Positions 34,357 to 43,738 of a stretch of DNA of 64,000 bases are shown here, piece after piece. Location of the stretch: NCBI GenBank assembly GCA_020697255.1, contig JAJFBE010000001.1, forward strand, positions 186,001-250,000, read 5' to 3'. This DNA is from Burkholderiales bacterium (lineage in GTDB: Bacteria > Pseudomonadota > Gammaproteobacteria > Burkholderiales > UBA11063). The notes beneath the pieces were generated by a model. The model worked only from the letters and a program-made list of their open reading frames with translations. It made no database searches and had not been told where the DNA came from. Made by a program: the position numbers and the translations under genes. How positions within the stretch are numbered: position 1 is the first letter of the stretch; each line of letters begins with the position of its first letter.

Positions 34357-35841
34357 CTATTTTTCATCCGCCCCATTATCCGCCCCATTATCCGCCCCAT
34401 TATCCGCCCCATTAATTAAAAACCATTTTGCACCTCTACCAACCCCTTTAGAAACAATAAATCCTTTCACTTTTAAATTAGCTAAATCATCGCCAATCGT
34501 TCTGGGAGACATTGTTGTATTTAATTTAGCCATAATTTCTTGTAAAGACAATGGGTGCTTATTTTTAGTTAATATTTCTAAAATTGTAAGCTCACGGTCT
34601 TTCAAATTATAATCTGTAGGAAGATTTGGGATAGATATTGATGCACCAATTGGTTCTTTAAAATAAAAGCGTACCGAAAATCCATCACTCTCTTCCGTAA
34701 ATATCGGCAGAGGTAATTTGTGCTCAGAGCATAACCTAAGCATTCTACTAGTACCTCCACCCCATCTATCAATTAATTTCCTTGCAAAAAATACCTGAGC
34801 AATTCTTTCATTTCTTCGCCTGGAAGGATGCTTTTTACTTAATTGTTCAATAGTTAACCCACCATAAAGACGCCCAATGTTATGAATTTCTAAATAATCA
34901 TTAAATATTAGTAATGATATATCACCTGTACGATTAGAATAGTCACGGTGGCAAATTGAATTTATGATAGCTTCACGTATTGCCAATAATGGCAATAATG
35001 CTTCGTCAATTCGTTCAAATTTATCGGATGCATACCTACTAGAGATGGGAATATGACGTTTAATAAAATTTTGAGCTTCGTTTAATATTTGAAATGCATT
35101 TCCTCTCATTTGAAGACTATCTAAAACAATATCCATAGTTTCATCAATAAATCTACCCATACGAATAAAACATTGTGAATAATCAGCTGGCATTTTTCTG
35201 GCAAATAGAACCATTGCAGCATTGTTTAATTTATTATCATGTATCAAATCAAAGTTAGTAAGAATTGCCTGTACATTTTCAGTATATTCATCATCAGGTA
35301 TTCGTCCTTCAGCAAATCCAATTTTTATTGTTTTAATAATTTCTTCATGATCTAAGTCTTCAAGAGTATATTTATTAACTTTCAACTCCTCCCAAAATTT
35401 TGAGAATCCTGCTTGCTCCATTAATAATTGTTTATATCTTTGAGATGGCATTAATTCGACACCTGACTCAGTTTTAAAATAAGTCCGGCCTTTGAAAGAA
35501 ATGGGAATATTATTTCTTATAAATTTACAATTTAATACAATAACGTACTTATCCGTATCTGGTATTTGTACATAGTGAATAGCAATCTCAGGATATGGGT
35601 CAAATGAATTACAGAAGTCGGTTAATTTCTTTTTAGTTGAGTCAGTAACTTCTATACCAATGATTTTACCTGCATCTGTAATACCGATAAACCCATAACC
35701 GCCATTATTATTTAACATTCCACTGATTGCTTTACCTAGTTTATCTAGTTCCGCCATAGATTTTTTATTTTCAACAGTTTTAGACTCACCATGTTTTGTT
35801 AAAATCATTACTTTTTCTAAATTCATACCCTTATCATTCAT
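34357..35841 (-). CDS. AlbA_2 (Schlafen-like) DNA-binding / ATP-binding regulator
   Basis: A 494-residue protein. The N-terminal AlbA_2 domain reads GESKTVENKKSMAELDKLGKAISGMLNNNGGYGFIGI, and the central part has a HATPase-like block LAIREAIINSICHRDYSNRTGD with DYLEIHNIGRLYGGLTIEQL. A winged helix near the C-terminus (LTILEILTKNKHPLSLQEIMAKLN) suggests DNA binding. The last 16 residues before the end are four NGAD repeats encoded by a 12-base tandem repeat. Such proteins are found beside mobile elements and are likely transcriptional regulators. It converges on the GFA gene with a five-base gap. Confidence 0.85.
   Translation of the reverse strand: MNDKGMNLEKVMILTKHGESKTVENKKSMAELDKLGKAISGMLNNNGGYGFIGITDAGKIIGIEVTDSTKKKLTDFCNSFDPYPEIAIHYVQIPDTDKYVIVLNCKFIRNNIPISFKGRTYFKTESGVELMPSQRYKQLLMEQAGFSKFWEELKVNKYTLEDLDHEEIIKTIKIGFAEGRIPDDEYTENVQAILTNFDLIHDNKLNNAAMVLFARKMPADYSQCFIRMGRFIDETMDIVLDSLQMRGNAFQILNEAQNFIKRHIPISSRYASDKFERIDEALLPLLAIREAIINSICHRDYSNRTGDISLLIFNDYLEIHNIGRLYGGLTIEQLSKKHPSRRRNERIAQVFFARKLIDRWGGGTSRMLRLCSEHKLPLPIFTEESDGFSVRFYFKEPIGASISIPNLPTDYNLKDRELTILEILTKNKHPLSLQEIMAKLNTTMSPRTIGDDLANLKVKGFIVSKGVGRGAKWFLINGADNGADNGADNGADEK
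34367..34414. repeat. Four 12-base tandem repeats in the AlbA_2 gene
   Basis: TCCGCCCCATTA repeated four times exactly, encoding NGAD units on the minus strand at the C-terminus. The unit is a multiple of three, so slippage would change length without breaking the frame. Confidence 0.9.
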
Positions 35842-35946
35842 AACATTAGATTACTGTATTTTTTAGAGCAAGCATAAGAAAGGTTAATATTATTTATTTA
35901 CAGCTCTTACTAAGTTAATAAATTTTATAGAAATAGATAGACATAT

Positions 35947-35964
35947 ACCGTAGATTCTACGGCA
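35947..35964. repeat. Dispersed palindrome, copy 4
   Basis: ACCGTAGATTCTACGGCA, a perfect family core, in the gap between the AlbA_2 gene and the pentapeptide gene. Confidence 0.8.
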
Positions 35965-36016
35965 ATGCTTTATATTTAAAATAAGTAATTAATCCTGCTC
36001 CAAAGCTTAATTTTGG

Positions 36017-36778
36017 TCATTTATATACTGTCGTACATTCTGGACCAACAGTACCAGATAATGAGGTCATAGAAGCTAATTGCTGTGGTGTAATTTTAGC
36101 ATTACATAAATTTCCATTAATAATTGATGCACCGGTTAAATCAGCTCCAGTAAAATCAACATTACGCTCATCACAACTACTAGTAGTTGTATTTGCCAAA
36201 TTAGCATTAATAAATATAGCTCTATATAAAGAACATGTATTTACACCCGAACTAATGCTGGAATTACTAAGATCAGCATCTGTAAAATTGGTATAATCAC
36301 CTGTCCCAATACGGATACTGCTATTTACGATAGACGCCCCTTTAAAAGTAGAATTGCTAAAACTCTTCCCGCTTATAACAACTCCATCATATTTAACATT
36401 ATTAAAATTAGAACTTGAAAAATCTATTGTTACAGAATCTCCGATGGAAGTATTTTGTGCAATAGAATAACTAAAATTTGAATTTTGAACATTTGTTTTA
36501 CTGGGCTGTCCTTTCAAATTATTAAATATATTGCTACCATCTAAAATTGCCCCCGATAGGTTAGTCCCTGAATAATCGCCCCCAGATAGGAAGCTGCTAC
36601 TAGTAGACATCTTCCAATCAGCCAAATTACATTGCATGCAAGTATGCGGATTAGAATTTTCAAATTGCTTTACATCATCTGGGTTATACCCTACTGTATT
36701 AGCATTTGCTTTTAACAGCAAGAGTGAAAGCGGTACCATTACTACTATTTTATTTTTAAACATTTTTAAATTTTGCAT
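36017..36778 (-). CDS. Secreted pentapeptide-repeat protein
   Basis: A 253-residue protein with a signal peptide (KMFKNKIVVMVPLSLLLLKANA) followed by irregular pentapeptide repeats, for example FSGGDYSGTNLSGAILDGSN, VQNSNFSYSIAQNT, FTDADLSNSSI and VDFTGADLTGASIINGNLCNA. A cysteine pair, CMQC, lies at the start of the mature part. Pentapeptide repeats form a right-handed quadrilateral helix. Export plus this fold suggests a surface or periplasmic scaffold rather than a gyrase-protecting Qnr-type protein. It lies at the edge of the pilus block but no functional tie is shown. Confidence 0.8.
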   Translation of the reverse strand: MQNLKMFKNKIVVMVPLSLLLLKANANTVGYNPDDVKQFENSNPHTCMQCNLADWKMSTSSSFLSGGDYSGTNLSGAILDGSNIFNNLKGQPSKTNVQNSNFSYSIAQNTSIGDSVTIDFSSSNFNNVKYDGVVISGKSFSNSTFKGASIVNSSIRIGTGDYTNFTDADLSNSSISSGVNTCSLYRAIFINANLANTTTSSCDERNVDFTGADLTGASIINGNLCNAKITPQQLASMTSLSGTVGPECTTVYK

Positions 36779-36966
36779 ATTACTAAATTCCTTATAAAAT
36801 TACATCTTGATTAAATGGTTATTTAAATTAAAAATATTGATTTACATGTTACTACCCCTTTTAAAATAGAGCTCATAACTAAACTGACACCTAGCTATGC
36901 GCTAAAACAACAGTTATAAATAAATTTTTAGATTTACAGTATGGATTTTATATAGAAAAAATACAT

Positions 36967-36990
36967 CAGCCGCCGTAGATTCTACGGCAG
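36967..36990. repeat. Dispersed palindrome, copy 5
   Basis: Core GCCGTAGATTCTACGGC at 36972-36988 with flanks AGCC and AG. It lies at the cargo/pilus boundary. The 36779-37110 gap holds only this element and AT-rich DNA; the downstream sequence resembles that after copy 2 (TTATGCARTAYAAT). Confidence 0.8.
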
Positions 36991-37110
36991 TAAATTTGTA
37001 GTTATGCAATACAATTGGGGAAGTAGCAAGTAAAACTAAAAATTTGTTATAGTGAGGAAAAATGTAAAAATATTCGTTATTTATGTTTAGGACAGAAAAT
37101 GGAGAGCAGA

Positions 37111-37218
37111 ATGACTACTATTACTATAGTTTTGGTTGATATATTTATTCTTCTAGGAGTTGGTTTATTAACTTATCTCTTAACTCACAGAAAAAATCAT
37201 AAAAAACACCAACACTGA
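37111..37218 (+). CDS. Small membrane protein, 35 residues
   Basis: ATG at 37111 with GGAG seven bases upstream. It encodes one membrane helix (TITIVLVDIFILLGVGLLTY) and a basic tail (HRKNHKKHQH) before TGA. It is the only plus-strand gene between the cargo and the pilus block, preceded by palindrome copy 5. A short inverted repeat AGGCAGCT / AGCTGTCT (37238-37259) follows and may terminate it. Topology (tail inside) follows the positive-inside rule. The function is unknown; a holin-, toxin- or regulator-like microprotein is possible. Confidence 0.5.
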   Translation: MTTITIVLVDIFILLGVGLLTYLLTHRKNHKKHQH

Positions 37219-37308
37219 TATAATTATCTACATAATCAGGCAGCTATATCAGCTGTCTTACATACATTTGTTTGTGCAATTTTATTTAGGTTAATAGCTT
37301 TTTCTTGA

Positions 37309-38304
37309 TTAAAAATATATACCGCTGTAGCTATCCATGAATATATTCATGGATGTGCTGCCAACAAGGTTATAGTTAACTGTACCGCCTACACTATAAT
37401 AATCAAAGCCTACCATGGTATTACCTGATGCACCGACACTGCCGGCATATTGGCCCTGAACTAAAGCACATACCGCACCTGAACAGGTACCGATAATTGA
37501 ATTGACTAATCCTGCACTTGAAAATGTTGCTGTTGCAATTCCAGAATTGCTGGAAACACCGTTATAGACGTAATTATAGGTTCCATTTGGGGTAAAAGTT
37601 GCCTGAGGGAAAGCTATTTCATTGGTAAAGCTGGGGCCAGAAGCAACACTTGCGTTATATTCATTAATCATTATTCCGGTAGTATTATTAACTACAATTG
37701 GCATAATATACCAAGTTCCTGTATGAGTACCTCCCTGCACACCACAAGAAAATGAGCTAAGAAATGGATTTTGCGCATTTGGTGCTGTAGTTATGGCTTG
37801 TCCCTGGCATAAAGTAGTTGATTGACCGGAAACACTAAATTCAGTGATGCTAATTTGATTATTATTAATAACAATGCTACATGCACTTATATTATTTTGG
37901 TCACAGACAGTTGTATAAGTACCATTAGGAATACTATTATTATTTGTAACTTCCGATTCAACAGCAAAATCAGCAAAGGAGGTTGTTGAAGTACCGTTTA
38001 TTGATATCCCCATCTGGTTATTTTTTAAAACCAGGCTACCACTAATATTACTGCCCGTATTACCGCCGTTGAAGGTATAACTATTATTCCCACTTAAAGT
38101 AAGAGGTACATTATTAAGTAAGTTGCCTGTAGTTGCAACTACGCTTAAGGCTAAAGATTCAACCCCGCTTTCATTTGATGTATTGATTTCATAATATAAA
38201 TTGGAAGAAGCTGAATAATAGTTGGTATTTGAGCTACTGCTACTCCCATCCCCGCAGCTAACAATTAAAAAAATACTAAAAAATAATATAAATAATAATT
38301 TCAT
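37309..38304 (-). CDS. Lipoprotein paired with the third PilV-like prepilin
   Basis: A 331-residue lipoprotein: signal sequence KLLFILFFSIFLIVSC with a lipobox ending in Cys, then a Ser-rich linker (GDGSSSSSN) and a strand-rich domain full of Asn, Thr, Gly and Ser (LLNNVPLTLSGNNSYTFNGG). Four further cysteines (TVCDQNNISACSI; SFSCGVQ) may form disulphides. It follows the prepilin at 38329 by 24 bases. No family recognised. The pattern of prepilin followed by lipoprotein, repeated three times here, suggests a surface-exposed partner. Confidence 0.65.
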   Translation of the reverse strand: MKLLFILFFSIFLIVSCGDGSSSSSNTNYYSASSNLYYEINTSNESGVESLALSVVATTGNLLNNVPLTLSGNNSYTFNGGNTGSNISGSLVLKNNQMGISINGTSTTSFADFAVESEVTNNNSIPNGTYTTVCDQNNISACSIVINNNQISITEFSVSGQSTTLCQGQAITTAPNAQNPFLSSFSCGVQGGTHTGTWYIMPIVVNNTTGIMINEYNASVASGPSFTNEIAFPQATFTPNGTYNYVYNGVSSNSGIATATFSSAGLVNSIIGTCSGAVCALVQGQYAGSVGASGNTMVGFDYYSVGGTVNYNLVGSTSMNIFMDSYSGIYF

Positions 38305-38328
38305 GTAAGTTTCCTATTTAACTTATTG

Positions 38329-40077
38329 CTAATCTTGTTTATCATATATAGGCATATTTGAGCAGGTTACAGATATAATAATTGCAGGCAGTATAGATTC
38401 AATAACTGCAGCTATACCATTATAATTATCCGGATTAGCACCGGAAAAATCAGTCCGCTCACAGGCACAGCCTAAATCTTGGCTATCAATATTTACTGGA
38501 TTTTCACCACGGCTTTGCCTTTGTGTGCCAAGCAATTGCCAGCCATTACCCAGTGATTGATTTAAATTGGCACAGACTTTTTTACAAGAATCTGCATTCG
38601 GGATAGTCATAACACTGTAGCCAATTGGTGTGCTATATCCGCTCATAGTCCCTTGAATTACCTTATAATCCGGAATAGCTCCTCCGGCTACGGTAGTACC
38701 AAATGATTTACCGGTAATAGTATTCAGATCTACACTGAGTAGCTCTCCTATACCATCGATTATTCCTGATGTATAATCTGTTCTGATTCCCGGATTACAA
38801 CCGCCAGTGGGACAGGTAAGTATACGTGTAAAGACTCCATTTTTGTTCAATTTAACCATAATTCCATTAGGTGATGCACCACCCTTATTATCTATTACGT
38901 AAATCTGTCCACCGCCTAAAAAGCCGGTTTTAACTTCCATTGCAAATGGAACAGCTTGAGGACAGATAAACTTTCCTGATGGATCCTGAATACCTTTTGT
39001 TGTATTCTGAAAAGTAATTTGGTTTGGAATTGATGTCAGATAACAATACCCCCCTACTGCACCACATAATACGTCACTATGTGTACAAACTAGTGTACTT
39101 CTGGATAAAACGCCTCCTGTATCGCCTCTTAATCCCTGATCAGCAACTGTTTTACCCTCTTCATCAAAATTACAGCTTTGCCCGGCTCCAAAAAATAAAT
39201 TTGGTTGCAACGCATCGCCAACTAATTTGTTAGAGACATTATTGCCTAAACCTAGTGTTGGCGCTCCTGATCCGGAACCTTTATATTGTATGGCTAATTT
39301 AACCTGGTTAGCTGGGTCTGAATTATCCAAAATTATGCCAGCAGTTGGCCCAAGATAAATATTGGATTTAGATGTATTGGCATTTTTTAAGCGACCAGGA
39401 AGGGAGGATTGTCCTGATGTAGTATCCTCCCCACGTAAAATAGAATATAGCGAATGTAAATCCTGATTCCAGTCTAATACTAAATCAAGGTTTACCGCCA
39501 GGCTATTATTAGCTAATGCGCTACCACACTGGCTGGCTCCACTTAAAAATTCTGAATCTTTATCGACTGACCATCCGGCATTCCCCTGTATCGCACCATT
39601 TATTAAAATCCCGCCTTTACCACCAAGCCAGATAGAAGCGCTCCTGACAATATCAAGAGCTAATGCTGATTGTTGTTTTGAGCCATCAACATAATACATC
39701 ATGGCTTCTAAACTTCCGCTATTTGAATTTTTGACTATGGTTACGCATGGAATCTGGCCATACATGTTCTTCATGGCCAGGTCAACTGGCCAGGCTGATT
39801 TTGAAGATAATAAGGATGGGGATAATGTTACAGGACCAGCTTGAGCTTGTTGTAGCAATAGTGTATAAACTTCCGCAATTTTCATGTATTTTGTATAGGC
39901 TTTTATAAAGGCTTCTGTTTGGGCACTTAGGATTTTTGCATCTTTTTTAGCTGCATCACGTGAATTAAACCATACGATACCAAGAGTAATAGTGGCTAGC
40001 ATAGCTAAAACCAGCATACTCTCAAGAATACCAAACCCTGAATTATGCTTATGCATTTTATAAGCCATAATATACAT
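38329..40077 (-). CDS. Large PilV-like prepilin (third copy)
   Basis: A 582-residue prepilin. The type IV pilin cleavage site is HNSGFGILESMLVLAMLATI, with the conserved Glu five residues after the Gly. The N-terminal 200 residues resemble pilin core; the C-terminus is Cys-rich. It carries a block common to all three large prepilins: G-x-x-C ... E-x-G ... LVC ... LCG ... GGYCYL ... FICP. The long C-terminal domain fits a pilus-tip adhesin like R64 PilV. It overlaps the upstream lipoprotein gene by about 20 bases. No recombinase (rci) or shufflon repeats are visible. Confidence 0.75.
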   Translation of the reverse strand: MYIMAYKMHKHNSGFGILESMLVLAMLATITLGIVWFNSRDAAKKDAKILSAQTEAFIKAYTKYMKIAEVYTLLLQQAQAGPVTLSPSLLSSKSAWPVDLAMKNMYGQIPCVTIVKNSNSGSLEAMMYYVDGSKQQSALALDIVRSASIWLGGKGGILINGAIQGNAGWSVDKDSEFLSGASQCGSALANNSLAVNLDLVLDWNQDLHSLYSILRGEDTTSGQSSLPGRLKNANTSKSNIYLGPTAGIILDNSDPANQVKLAIQYKGSGSGAPTLGLGNNVSNKLVGDALQPNLFFGAGQSCNFDEEGKTVADQGLRGDTGGVLSRSTLVCTHSDVLCGAVGGYCYLTSIPNQITFQNTTKGIQDPSGKFICPQAVPFAMEVKTGFLGGGQIYVIDNKGGASPNGIMVKLNKNGVFTRILTCPTGGCNPGIRTDYTSGIIDGIGELLSVDLNTITGKSFGTTVAGGAIPDYKVIQGTMSGYSTPIGYSVMTIPNADSCKKVCANLNQSLGNGWQLLGTQRQSRGENPVNIDSQDLGCACERTDFSGANPDNYNGIAAVIESILPAIIISVTCSNMPIYDKQD

Positions 40078-41596
40078 TCGCAGCCGATATTACTTGAAAC
40101 GGAGTACTATAATCTTTTGCCGTGGATAATAAGTACTGGTCAATCCCATTATAAAAACCATTATTAATTAATGTATAATCATCCAGATTAATTTCACACT
40201 TACCATTTTCGGTATGTACTTTGTAATATGCCTCTAATGCGACACCCACTCCAGAATAATGAACAATGCCTGGTACATACATTAACATATAGACATTTTG
40301 CCCATAGTTTGTCGCAATAGACCCCTTAGAAGGTGCAGTATAATTTAGTAATTGTCCTCGATAAATATAGGAAGTATAATCTGGTCCACGATCAAAACAA
40401 GCTGCTTTTCCATTATAAAAACCAATCACTGTCCCATCAGCATTTACTCCAGATATATCGTCAATATTTGTTTTAATAAAAGATTGTGTAACTGGATCGT
40501 AAATATCGGCCCCAATGCCGGTACTCCACCAAAAGCTGCCATCTAAACCAACCACTCCATTTGGATAATCAGCAAAAACAGTAGTATCCATATCCGGTAC
40601 ATAGTTACCCATGCCACCATCATCAAATAATACGTTTGGGTTCGAAGTATTAACCAAAGCAAAACCTAGCTCTTTACTATAACTACTCACCCATACATTA
40701 CTTCCATCAGGAGCAACATATAAATCCGCTATATTTCTGCCGCTATAGTGAACAGTATATGCAGTTGAAGTCATTGACTGGGTTAAGGTATTCGTTGTAC
40801 TATCATAATTAAGTGCATATTTATTACAATTGGTGGTCGTACAGCTCCAAAACCAATTGCCATCTTTACTCACATTATGCCCATAGGGATTAGCAGGGAC
40901 AAAGTTAGTATTTCCATTAATTGGTAATGCTTTATAAGTAATAAACTGCTCAGCAAATCCTGGTTTTGACATATTGCTACAGTCATACACGAAAGGGTTT
41001 GGCGGCATACCGGATCTACTACACTGGACTACATCTAAACTATTAACTGCTGAATTAGGATCTGCAATTGTATAAGATACCGGTACTGTAAAAGTATCTT
41101 TATTTGAATGGTTATTTCCCAAATTGGCAAAATATGTGTAGTACGAACAAGATGCACCCGGTGCAAGTAGTACCTGGGTAGTTCCGTCTTGCATTTGATT
41201 GAAACAATCATCAGAATTACTAGTTTTTATTGCATCCCCATATTGAATTCCTGCTGCTTGATAATTTGCCTCATAGCTTTCAACAGATATACCCTTTTTT
41301 TGCGCCTGAACAGTAGAATAATAATCTGGCATGGCAAAATTATATGCATTAATACTAATAGGATTTGGATTAGTAAACTGTAATTTATATATTAGATGGC
41401 TACCAATCTTGCTAATATCAAAATAGGCTATCGGGTTATCATTTAAATCCAGCATAGCAATTTTTAGCGGCACTAAATTTACTGTAGATGGTGGTGCTGG
41501 AGCTGGAGGATTGGGTCCGCTACCACCTCCTCCACCACCGCCGCAGGCAGTAATACCAAATAATATAATAATAGCTAATAAAATATTTTTTTTCAT
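40058..41596 (-). CDS. Lipoprotein paired with the second PilV-like prepilin
   Basis: A 512-residue lipoprotein with signal KKNILLAIIILFGITAC, a seven-glycine run after the lipid Cys, and a Pro-rich spacer (PNPPAPAPPSTVNL). The mature part has several repeats of about 50 residues reading like beta-propeller blades (NIADLYVAPDGSNVWVSSYS; YPNGVVGLDGSFWWSTGIG), consistent with a blade-type or YVTN-like domain. It lies 15 bases downstream of the second prepilin and overlaps the third. A surface-displayed binding protein is likely; the ligand is unknown. Confidence 0.65.
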   Translation of the reverse strand: MKKNILLAIIILFGITACGGGGGGGSGPNPPAPAPPSTVNLVPLKIAMLDLNDNPIAYFDISKIGSHLIYKLQFTNPNPISINAYNFAMPDYYSTVQAQKKGISVESYEANYQAAGIQYGDAIKTSNSDDCFNQMQDGTTQVLLAPGASCSYYTYFANLGNNHSNKDTFTVPVSYTIADPNSAVNSLDVVQCSRSGMPPNPFVYDCSNMSKPGFAEQFITYKALPINGNTNFVPANPYGHNVSKDGNWFWSCTTTNCNKYALNYDSTTNTLTQSMTSTAYTVHYSGRNIADLYVAPDGSNVWVSSYSKELGFALVNTSNPNVLFDDGGMGNYVPDMDTTVFADYPNGVVGLDGSFWWSTGIGADIYDPVTQSFIKTNIDDISGVNADGTVIGFYNGKAACFDRGPDYTSYIYRGQLLNYTAPSKGSIATNYGQNVYMLMYVPGIVHYSGVGVALEAYYKVHTENGKCEINLDDYTLINNGFYNGIDQYLLSTAKDYSTPFQVISAANVYYGL

Positions 41597-41611
41597 ATCA
41601 TCTCCTAAATT

Positions 41612-43288
41612 TTAATTTACTTGTATAATCATTGATGCCTTACTTGGATCATTGGTACACTGGATACTACTAATTGTATCCTGCGTATCTGCAATTTGCC
41701 CTCGCCCTTCACCACAACCGGCATGGCAAGGATTACCACACCATTGTTCCCAGCTTGTACTCTGTACAGTTAATGTCCTATATAATGGGCTTTGAGATTT
41801 AAAAGCAGTATTTAGTGAATTTGAGTATACTTGATCTCCCCCGTGATGACGACTGGCTACACAATCCACCTCCACAAAACCACAACTTGCACGGCATGTT
41901 ATTTGCCCAGTTATATCGATATGGTTTATTGTAACTTGGGAATCATCAATAAATGTACCTACAGGACATGTATACGTAGGTGAATTTGGGTGGTCTTGTA
42001 ATGTTACGTTTTGTACCGGCATATAGCAAAACCCGTTTGTATTTGCCTCACACAACGGACTTTTCATGCAGATAAGCTGGCTTATATAAATATTATTAAT
42101 ATCTGCCGAATCATTAGATCTTTGCTGTCTGGTCATAGTACCAATTTCTTTAGGATCACACGATGTGCCTACAGCAACTTGCGTGGTTGGCTGGAAAGAA
42201 GCAGCAACTATTTCCCCGACATATGGGCGTATATCATTTTGTTTACTATCTTTCCATAGATATGGATCACCACCTTGTTGAAAACCAGTAACCGCCATTA
42301 TTTTTTTATTATTATATGGATTTACCGGATCACTTTCAGCCTGAATTGCTAATTGACGATTTTTACATCCACTTGGGTTTAAAGGTGAATAGTCTTGCAT
42401 TGATTTGTTATCATTTGGATCCATCTGGCAATGAGGATTCATTTGGAAAATAATATTACTTTGTCTTCTATTCTTAGTACTTCCTGGCCTTGTATAATCC
42501 ATATTCAAATCAGTATTCATCCGATTATTGCTTAACGTGTCATCTACATCATGCAATGCATCTGAGTATTGATGAATATTATCATCCTTTGGTAAGGTAT
42601 TATTTAAGGAAAGCATACTGGTTACATTCACTACAAAACCTGGATTGGCAATTTGTGCTCCGGTACAGTAATAATCTGCCGGACTAAACCGTCCTTCAGA
42701 GCTCACTGAAAGATCTACCATACCCTGAGTAATAAAATATTGATTTACAAAATCTGCACTCATTTGCCAATCTTTTGCTGCACTCGTTACCAAACCATTT
42801 CTATAAAAACCCATCATTGCCCCCATATGGTTTAACCCATATGCCCATTGATTTTGATCTAATGGTTTTGAATCACGATTATCCCGATAATAAATAAACG
42901 ACTGCAATTGATGATTGTCATACCAGATTACGGTACAAGGCATTTGGTTTAATTTATTTTTATAATATAATTGGTTTTTAATAAACCCTTCTTTAACCAA
43001 TATATAGGTGGAAACTGTAGCAAGCTTATTATTAGTGTATATTCCATCATCAGATAATAACTGCCTGAGCAAATTTTGATGTGTTGTAATGTAACGAACA
43101 ACCGCATCTGAATAGTTATAAGCCTGGTTGGCTACGACTTCCCCGGGGGCTTTATTAAGTATACTGCTACCAAAATTAGTACTTATAGTTGTAATAGCAG
43201 CCGCTATAACTAGTACCATAAGTAATTCTATGGCTGAAAAGCCGCTTAGCTTAACTGACATGACTTGTTTTTGCTGTTTTAATAACAT
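41612..43288 (-). CDS. Large PilV-like prepilin (second copy)
   Basis: A 558-residue prepilin with cleavage site KLSGFSAIELLMVLVIAAAI (Glu five after Gly). The C-terminal half contains VAVGTSCDPKEIG, QLICMKSPLC, GFCYMPVQNV and YTCPVGTFID, the same Cys-rich block as in the other two large prepilins. Its C-terminus adds further cysteines (WEQWCGNPCHAGCGEGRG). It matches PilV-type tip proteins in plan, but is longer. It is flanked by lipoprotein genes on both sides in the same operon. Confidence 0.75.
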   Translation of the reverse strand: MLLKQQKQVMSVKLSGFSAIELLMVLVIAAAITTISTNFGSSILNKAPGEVVANQAYNYSDAVVRYITTHQNLLRQLLSDDGIYTNNKLATVSTYILVKEGFIKNQLYYKNKLNQMPCTVIWYDNHQLQSFIYYRDNRDSKPLDQNQWAYGLNHMGAMMGFYRNGLVTSAAKDWQMSADFVNQYFITQGMVDLSVSSEGRFSPADYYCTGAQIANPGFVVNVTSMLSLNNTLPKDDNIHQYSDALHDVDDTLSNNRMNTDLNMDYTRPGSTKNRRQSNIIFQMNPHCQMDPNDNKSMQDYSPLNPSGCKNRQLAIQAESDPVNPYNNKKIMAVTGFQQGGDPYLWKDSKQNDIRPYVGEIVAASFQPTTQVAVGTSCDPKEIGTMTRQQRSNDSADINNIYISQLICMKSPLCEANTNGFCYMPVQNVTLQDHPNSPTYTCPVGTFIDDSQVTINHIDITGQITCRASCGFVEVDCVASRHHGGDQVYSNSLNTAFKSQSPLYRTLTVQSTSWEQWCGNPCHAGCGEGRGQIADTQDTISSIQCTNDPSKASMIIQVN

Positions 43289-43308
43289 TTAAGAATATTT
43301 TCCTTTTA

Positions 43309-43326
43309 GGATTGCTACGCAATGAC
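43309..43326. repeat. Short copy of a GATTGC...GCAATGACA repeat
   Basis: GGATTGCTACGCAATGACA in the gap before the 130-residue lipoprotein. It is a reduced form of the hairpin element at 47309-47345. Confidence 0.5.
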
Positions 43327-43329
43327 AAA

Positions 43330-43722
43330 CTATTTATATCTGTCGCATTTTATATATATTTCTTCTTTTTCTAAACCATCATACGATTTTCGGTACAATA
43401 AATACTGATCATGATTATCTTCAACACTATATCTATGGGTTAACTCATCATATGTATAATCGATCTTGTACGGCTGGTCAAATTCGGTATCAATAACTTC
43501 AAGTTTTGGGATATATTGGACTGTTTTTGGAATTTCAATATATAAACGGTTTTGACTACTCTTACTTTGGTAAAACTTAACTGGTCTCCAAGGGTAGCTG
43601 CCGCTGGAAATTATATATTTCTGGCATCTATCAGTTAATTGCCCTGTGGCACAACCAACCAAATTAATTGATAATAAAATTAACATTAGGCTGTAAAACC
43701 AAATGAGGTTTTGTTTATTCAT
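43330..43722 (-). CDS. Small lipoprotein paired with the first PilV-like prepilin
   Basis: A 130-residue lipoprotein. The signal reads LIWFYSLMLILLSINLVGC, with a clear lipobox LVGC. The mature part is polar and aromatic (SSGSYPWRPVKFYQSKSSQN; YTYDELTHRYSVEDNHDQYL), with one more Cys pair. It follows the 725-residue prepilin by 16 bases and precedes the second prepilin. It is much shorter than the other two lipoproteins in the repeated prepilin-lipoprotein arrangement and unrelated to them in sequence. The role is unknown. Confidence 0.65.
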   Translation of the reverse strand: MNKQNLIWFYSLMLILLSINLVGCATGQLTDRCQKYIISSGSYPWRPVKFYQSKSSQNRLYIEIPKTVQYIPKLEVIDTEFDQPYKIDYTYDELTHRYSVEDNHDQYLLYRKSYDGLEKEEIYIKCDRYK

Positions 43723-43738
43723 GTTTTTATTCCTTTAT

